From Paenibacillus sinopodophylli (GTDB lineage: Bacteria > Bacillota > Bacilli > Paenibacillales > Paenibacillaceae), in NCBI RefSeq assembly GCF_005930355.1, contig NZ_VDBO01000007.1:149142-213141 (forward strand): a DNA stretch of 64,000 nt, written 5' to 3'. The notes below the pieces were generated by a model. That model did not search any database, was not told the DNA's origin, and worked only from the letters and a program-made list of their open reading frames with translations. Numbering within the stretch: the stretch's first letter is position 1; each line of letters begins with the position of its first letter. Both the position numbers and the translations under genes were made by a program. Shown piece by piece: positions 60,244-64,000 of this stretch.

Positions 60244-60275
60244 TTTTCTAACTAACTTTAAGAGGATGATGAATA

Positions 60276-61541
60276 ATGGAACAAACGAATCAAAAAGCGA
60301 TTATCGTCGGCGTCGAGCTTCAGAACCAAACCGACTTTGCCTATTCCATGGAAGAGCTACGTAACCTCGCAGCGGCCAACAATATCGAGGTCGTAGATGA
60401 GCTCAGCCAGAAGGCAGCGCGCATCAACCCTACACACTATATCGGCACCGGTAAAATTCAGGAACTGCTTGCGCTGCTTGATGGGCATGATGCCCATGTC
60501 GTTATATTTAATAATGAGCTGTCCCATTCCCAGATTCGCAATCTGGAAGCCGCTTTGGAGCGAACAGTTATAGACCGCACTATACTCATTCTGGATATCT
60601 TCGCCGAGCGCGCCAAAACAAGAGAAGCCCAGCTTCAGGTTGAAGTTGCCCGGCTCCAATACATGCTGCCTCGACTCGTCGGGCTGCGTGCCTCACTTGG
60701 CCGTCAGGGCGGCGGAGCTGGTCTCAAGAATAAAGGAGCAGGTGAAACGAAGCTCGAGCTCGACCGTCGCCGGATCGAAGAACGAATAACGGCTTTGCAG
60801 GCTGAACTGGATAAGCTCGTCGCAAGACGTCAGATCCAGCGTAAGCAGCGGCAGAAGAATGAGATGCCGGTCGTCTGTCTCGTCGGCTATACGAATACAG
60901 GCAAATCCAGCTTAATGAACGCATTGCTGGAGAAATTCAATCCGGAGACGACGAAGCAGGTATTCGCCAAGGATATGCTGTTCGCAACGCTTGAGACATC
61001 CGTTCGAAGCATCGACATGCCTGACAACAAGTCTTTCCTGCTTACGGATACAGTCGGCTTCGTCAGCCAGCTTCCCCATCATCTTGTCAAAGCGTTCCGC
61101 TCGACCTTGGAGGAAGTAACCGAAGCGGATCTGCTCGTGCATGTCGTGGATTACGCCCATGATGAGTATGAGCAGAACGTGGCGGTAACGAATGAGACGC
61201 TGAAAGAACTGCGAGCCTACGATATTCCAACGATCTATGCTTACAACAAGTGCGATTTGACACAGCATGCCTATCCCGCTGTGAAGGATAACAACGTCTA
61301 CCTGTCGGCGAGAGAAAAAAGCGGCCTAGATGAGCTGATACAGGTTATCCGCGACCATATTTTTGACGATTATATGAAATGCGAGCTGCTCATTCCGTTT
61401 AGCCAAGGGCGCCTTGTCGCTTATTTCAACGAGCATGCTCATGTGGAAGCAACGGAATATGAAGCAGAAGGTACCCGAATGAAGCTGGAATGCCGCGTAT
61501 CTGATTTCGAGAAACATCGTCAGCATGTTACTGTGCTTTAG
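60276..61541 (+). CDS. hflX: Ribosome-splitting GTPase HflX
   Basis: 421 residues. N-terminal HflX-specific domain with 'TGKIQEL' and 'DRTILILDIFAERAKTREAQLQVELARLQY'-type region and the Gly-rich 'GRQGGGAGLKNKGAGETKLE' loop (about 142-161), then a TRAFAC G domain: G1 'GYTNTGKSS' (204-212), G3 'DTVGF' (258-262), G4 'NKCD' (324-327), G5 'SAREK'. HflX binds 50S subunits and splits stalled 70S ribosomes; close relatives give macrolide/lincosamide resistance in Listeria and mycobacteria. GAGG lies 10 nt before ATG 60276. Preceded by its attenuator-like leader; followed by a short gap to a converging gene. Confidence 0.95.
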   Translation: MEQTNQKAIIVGVELQNQTDFAYSMEELRNLAAANNIEVVDELSQKAARINPTHYIGTGKIQELLALLDGHDAHVVIFNNELSHSQIRNLEAALERTVIDRTILILDIFAERAKTREAQLQVEVARLQYMLPRLVGLRASLGRQGGGAGLKNKGAGETKLELDRRRIEERITALQAELDKLVARRQIQRKQRQKNEMPVVCLVGYTNTGKSSLMNALLEKFNPETTKQVFAKDMLFATLETSVRSIDMPDNKSFLLTDTVGFVSQLPHHLVKAFRSTLEEVTEADLLVHVVDYAHDEYEQNVAVTNETLKELRAYDIPTIYAYNKCDLTQHAYPAVKDNNVYLSAREKSGLDELIQVIRDHIFDDYMKCELLIPFSQGRLVAYFNEHAHVEATEYEAEGTRMKLECRVSDFEKHRQHVTVL

Positions 61542-61615
61542 AAGAGAGATAAGCTCTATCGTTCAATAGCTGCGGTACATCTTATTCATCCATAGCATCG
61601 CTGATAGCTTCCTAA

Positions 61616-61652
61616 AAAGAGCTGCCTCCCACAAGATGGAAGGCAGCTCTTT
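61616..61652. terminator. Bidirectional terminator between hflX and the aldo-keto reductase gene
   Basis: AAAGAGCTGCCT (61616-61627) pairs perfectly with AGGCAGCTCTTT (61641-61652). Confidence 0.9.
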
Positions 61653-61692
61653 CGTGTACTCATTTCGTCTCTTGATCCGTATCCTTACGCTG

Positions 61693-62610
61693 CTAGCTAA
61701 CATCCTGCGGGTGCGGCTCGATAATAAGCTCAGTTGCTCTCGCATTCGCTTCAACCTGCTCCGGGTCCTTGCAGCCAGGAATGACTGCAGTTACAGCAGG
61801 ATGCTTTAAGCACCATGCGAGCGCCCAGCTAGCCATCGCCACCCCTTGAGGAACCTCTTCGCGCTGAATATGCTCCACTTCAAGCAGCTTCAGCCGCGTG
61901 CTCTCCTTGTCATGCCGATGCCGCACGTCCGTATCGCCGAACACGGCGCCTGGCTTGTACTTCCCGCTCAGATAGCCGCTCGCGAGCGGCACACGTGCAA
62001 GTACTCCTAGATCCTGCTCTATGCAGGATGGGAATACCCGTTCCTCCGGTGCGCGATCAAGTCGGTTATATACAACCTGAATGGCAGCAGCGTTCGCCCT
62101 GGAGGAAGCTTCTGTTTGATGCAGATTGTCATTACTGCCGATAGAAGTCCCTAGAAAACGGATTTTCCCAGCTGTTATTTGCTTATCCAATGCCGTCCAA
62201 AGCTCATCATTATCGAAGGCTTGATCCGGGCCCGAATGGAATTGATAAAGATCAATATAATCTGTTTTCAGCGCTTTGAGTGAGGCATCCAGCTGCGCTA
62301 CTACGCCCTGTGCGTCGAATGAATCCGTCCGTGAGAAACGTTCATGGAAATGATGTCCGAACTTCGTTGCCAGTATCCAATCCTCACGTTTGCGACGGCT
62401 GATATAATCTCCGATAAGCGACTCAGAGAGATGATCCCCGTAGCATTCCGCAGTATCAATCAGATTGATACCGAGCTCTTGACCCTTATCGAGAATGGCA
62501 TCCGCCTCCTCCTGCGTATATTCTCTGCCCCATTCACCTCCGAATTGCCAAGTACCGAGGCCGATAACGGATACTTGTAAACCTGTTTTGCCTAGTCTCC
62601 GATATTTCAT
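61693..62610 (-). CDS. Aldo/keto reductase
   Basis: 305 residues from ATG 62610 (AAGGAG 8 nt upstream). (beta/alpha)8 barrel with catalytic tetrad Asp52 and Tyr57 ('IDTAECYG'), Lys83 ('WILATKFG') and His125 ('LYQFHSG'); C-terminal 'PAVTAVIPGCKDPEQVEANARA' binds NADP(H). Resembles the YajO/YhdN-like subgroup of uncertain carbonyl substrate. Monocistronic. Confidence 0.93.
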   Translation of the reverse strand: MKYRRLGKTGLQVSVIGLGTWQFGGEWGREYTQEEADAILDKGQELGINLIDTAECYGDHLSESLIGDYISRRKREDWILATKFGHHFHERFSRTDSFDAQGVVAQLDASLKALKTDYIDLYQFHSGPDQAFDNDELWTALDKQITAGKIRFLGTSIGSNDNLHQTEASSRANAAAIQVVYNRLDRAPEERVFPSCIEQDLGVLARVPLASGYLSGKYKPGAVFGDTDVRHRHDKESTRLKLLEVEHIQREEVPQGVAMASWALAWCLKHPAVTAVIPGCKDPEQVEANARATELIIEPHPQDVS

Positions 62611-62719
62611 GATCAACACTCCTTCCGATTACGTTATGGCTTGTCTCTCTCATTCTAACCTTCGTATATGCAAATAGGAAATAACTCCATTTCCAAATAA
62701 TTGTCCAGCCCCATATGAC

Positions 62720-63397
62720 CTACCACTTTATCTCTTTTATACATGCAATCAAACGTTCCTGATTGCTCGGTTCCATACGCCAATTCCTGACTTCCATCAC
62801 AATACGCTCCATATTGGTATATCCCTTAGCCAAGCCGTTCAGTCTGGCAGCTAAAGTGCTGTTTTGGAGCTCAGCTTGTGACCCGAACAAATTGTCCAGC
62901 TTGTCCATCGCGTCTTGAAATCTTTTGAGGTAGTACTTCTGATGCCGATCCTCTGCCAGGTGGAAAGCTGAGGCTGGAACGATCTCTGTTGCCGGCTCGC
63001 TCTTGCCAAGTGCTTCTCGCTTCCGCAATATGCGATTAATCTCAGCCTTATGTCCCTCATTCGAATAAAACAATAATGACTGGTATTGCCGTCCCTTGTA
63101 TTCATTAATATTCACAGGGTTATGATTATTCCAGAAGACTTCCAATAGCTCACCAAAGCTGATGATAGCCGGATCGAAAGTGATTTGCACCGTTTCCGTA
63201 TGATCACCCATTTGCCGATAAGTCGGTTCGGGGGCTGTTCCGCCCGCATAACCGGTACAGGTACGAACGACACCAGGAAGGTGGCCGAACAGGGCTTCCG
63301 GGCTCCAAAAGCAGCCCATGCCAAACGTGGCAAGCTCTGCACCAATTAATAATGATCCCGGCTGACATGATCTTGTTAATTCATCACTACCGCTCAT
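62720..63397 (-). CDS. msrA: Peptide-methionine (S)-S-oxide reductase MsrA
   Basis: 225 residues. Catalytic Cys29 in 'MGCFWSPEA', 'TGYAGGTAPEPTYRQMGDHTETVQITFDP' and 'NPVNINEYKGRQYQSLLFY' are MsrA hallmarks. The C-terminus is extended by about 40 residues ('LAARLNGLAKGYTNMERIVMEV') without an MsrB domain. Repairs oxidised methionine. The ATG at 63397 is preceded by GGAAG. No recycling Cys pair near the C-terminus apart from one ('LIACIKEIKW'). Confidence 0.94.
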   Translation of the reverse strand: MSGSDELTRSCQPGSLLIGAELATFGMGCFWSPEALFGHLPGVVRTCTGYAGGTAPEPTYRQMGDHTETVQITFDPAIISFGELLEVFWNNHNPVNINEYKGRQYQSLLFYSNEGHKAEINRILRKREALGKSEPATEIVPASAFHLAEDRHQKYYLKRFQDAMDKLDNLFGSQAELQNSTLAARLNGLAKGYTNMERIVMEVRNWRMEPSNQERLIACIKEIKW

Positions 63398-63447
63398 TAC
63401 GCACTTCCATTCTAATAGGGATCCGTTTCTTTATTATACTGCTAAAA

Positions 63448-63497
63448 AAGCAGGGGCTATCCCATAAGGTCCACGACCTTTGAGACAACCCCTGCTT
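63448..63497 (-). terminator. Terminator of the repeat-rich surface protein gene
   Basis: AAGCAGGGG (63448-63456) pairs with CCCCTGCTT (63489-63497), with inner AAGGTC/GACCTT; on the minus strand it is followed by a U-run. Confidence 0.88.
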
Positions 63498-63514
63498 CAC
63501 TGATTTAGAAATGA

Positions 63515-64000
63515 TTACTCCGCGATATAATCTTTCGCAACACGAGTGCTTTCTTGCTTTCCATCTTTTGTAATCGTTACATACACTTTGCCTGCAGCTA
63601 CTGAAAGTTGCGTGATACTCACGTTAACGGATGTTTTACCATCCCCTACTGTAGCTGTACCAACAACCGATCCATTTGTTGCTACAGTGTATACATTCAC
63701 GACATCACCTGCAACTAGACCTGTTACTCTCACGATATCAGGGTCACCATCGTTGTTCAATACGACAATGTTAGCCGCCGCTACTGGAGCAGTAATTTCA
63801 GTTTCATAGGCTTTAACTGTTCTTGTGCTCTCTAGCTGGCCTGCTTTTTTCACGCTTACGTACACGCTGCCTGCTGCTGCACCAAGCTGTTCAATCGTTA
63901 CCGTTGCTGTTGTGGCACCTGTGCCAACTGTTGCTGTTCCAATTGCTGTGCCGCCTGTTGCTGCTTTGTAGACATTGACTACGTCGCCTTCTACTAGACC
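63515..64000 (-). CDS. C-terminal end of a repeat-rich secreted protein (5' part outside window)
   Basis: The frame runs 161 codons from the window edge to the stop at 63515 and continues beyond 64000. Two units with a 93-residue period are visible: each opens 'GLV(E/A)GDVVNVY', then 'GTATVG', 'AAAGSVYVSVKKAGQLEST' or 'VAAGKVYVTITKDGKQEST', then 'R-V-A-K/T-V-K-A-Y'. These look like beta-sandwich repeats of a large surface-layer-type or adhesin protein rich in Ala/Thr/Val. Function unknown. Confidence 0.82.
   Translation of the reverse strand, partial: GLVEGDVVNVYKAATGGTAIGTATVGTGATTATVTIEQLGAAAGSVYVSVKKAGQLESTRTVKAYETEITAPVAAANIVVLNNDGDPDIVRVTGLVAGDVVNVYTVATNGSVVGTATVGDGKTSVNVSITQLSVAAGKVYVTITKDGKQESTRVAKDYIAE

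Noticed and set aside
1..64000. CRISPR arrays, insertion sequences, prophage genes, tRNA and rRNA genes
   Set aside because: No regularly spaced repeats, transposase, integrase, capsid or tRNA-like cloverleaf was recognised by eye in the window.

Overview
The window reads as chromosomal DNA of a Paenibacillus-like, endospore-forming member of the Bacillota. Evidence: strong AGGAGG-type ribosome binding sites with frequent TTG/GTG starts, three proteins with the copper-amine-oxidase N-terminal 'stalk' domain, a YesM/YesN-type sensor pair beside LplB/YtcP-type sugar permeases, a Tgl spore-coat transglutaminase, a DUF2691 protein, a T-box before thrS and KinB/KinE-like orphan kinases. I saw no tRNA or rRNA gene, insertion sequence, prophage or CRISPR array. 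The genes at both window edges are cut.

Layout. 1-3.4 kb: aliphatic sulfonate importer ssuBAC under a TetR-type gene. 3.6-12.7 kb: five genes on the minus strand forming a probable cyclic-nucleotide unit, made of a cNMP-binding domain fused to an SLC13-type permease, a CHASE2 class III adenylate cyclase, a FecR-domain surface protein, an NHL-repeat/stalk protein and a methyltransferase. 12.9-15 kb: DUF4395 protein, tgl, small acetyltransferase. 15.1-24.2 kb: a carbohydrate system with an intracellular GH50-like glycosidase, two permeases, YesM/YesN and a lipoprotein solute-binding protein. 24.3-34.6 kb: small accessory and envelope genes, including a stalk-ankyrin fusion, an APH-type kinase, a Cof hydrolase, a secreted coiled-coil protein and a PAS/GAF kinase. 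34.7-41.2 kb: sulfur amino-acid block with mccAB, an MFS exporter and metNIQ. 41.5-46.1 kb: T-box/thrS, an AraC regulator and a short divergent pyruvate kinase. 46.2-54.1 kb: small proteins, a CDF transporter, a phosphodiester glycosidase with glycosyltransferase, a degenerate deacetylase and a small HTH protein. 54.2-64 kb: KinB-like kinase, a YwqB/YwqA-like pair with a SNF2 helicase, hflX behind a long structured leader, an aldo-keto reductase, msrA and a repeat-rich surface protein.

Two systems stand out. First, the roughly 390-nt leader of hflX holds a 13-codon peptide with an Arg-Val-Arg motif of the kind known to stall macrolide-bound ribosomes, an intrinsic terminator just before hflX, and an upstream 10-nt copy of the terminator's 3' arm that could form an anti-terminator. 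That is the layout expected of an antibiotic-sensing attenuator controlling a ribosome-splitting GTPase. Second, the cyclase and the cNMP-binding permease lie in one operon, which suggests a local cAMP circuit in a phylum where cAMP signalling is sparse. A structured intergenic repeat of about 100 bp occurs three times and perhaps a fourth time in part, and several other leader RNAs look like attenuators.
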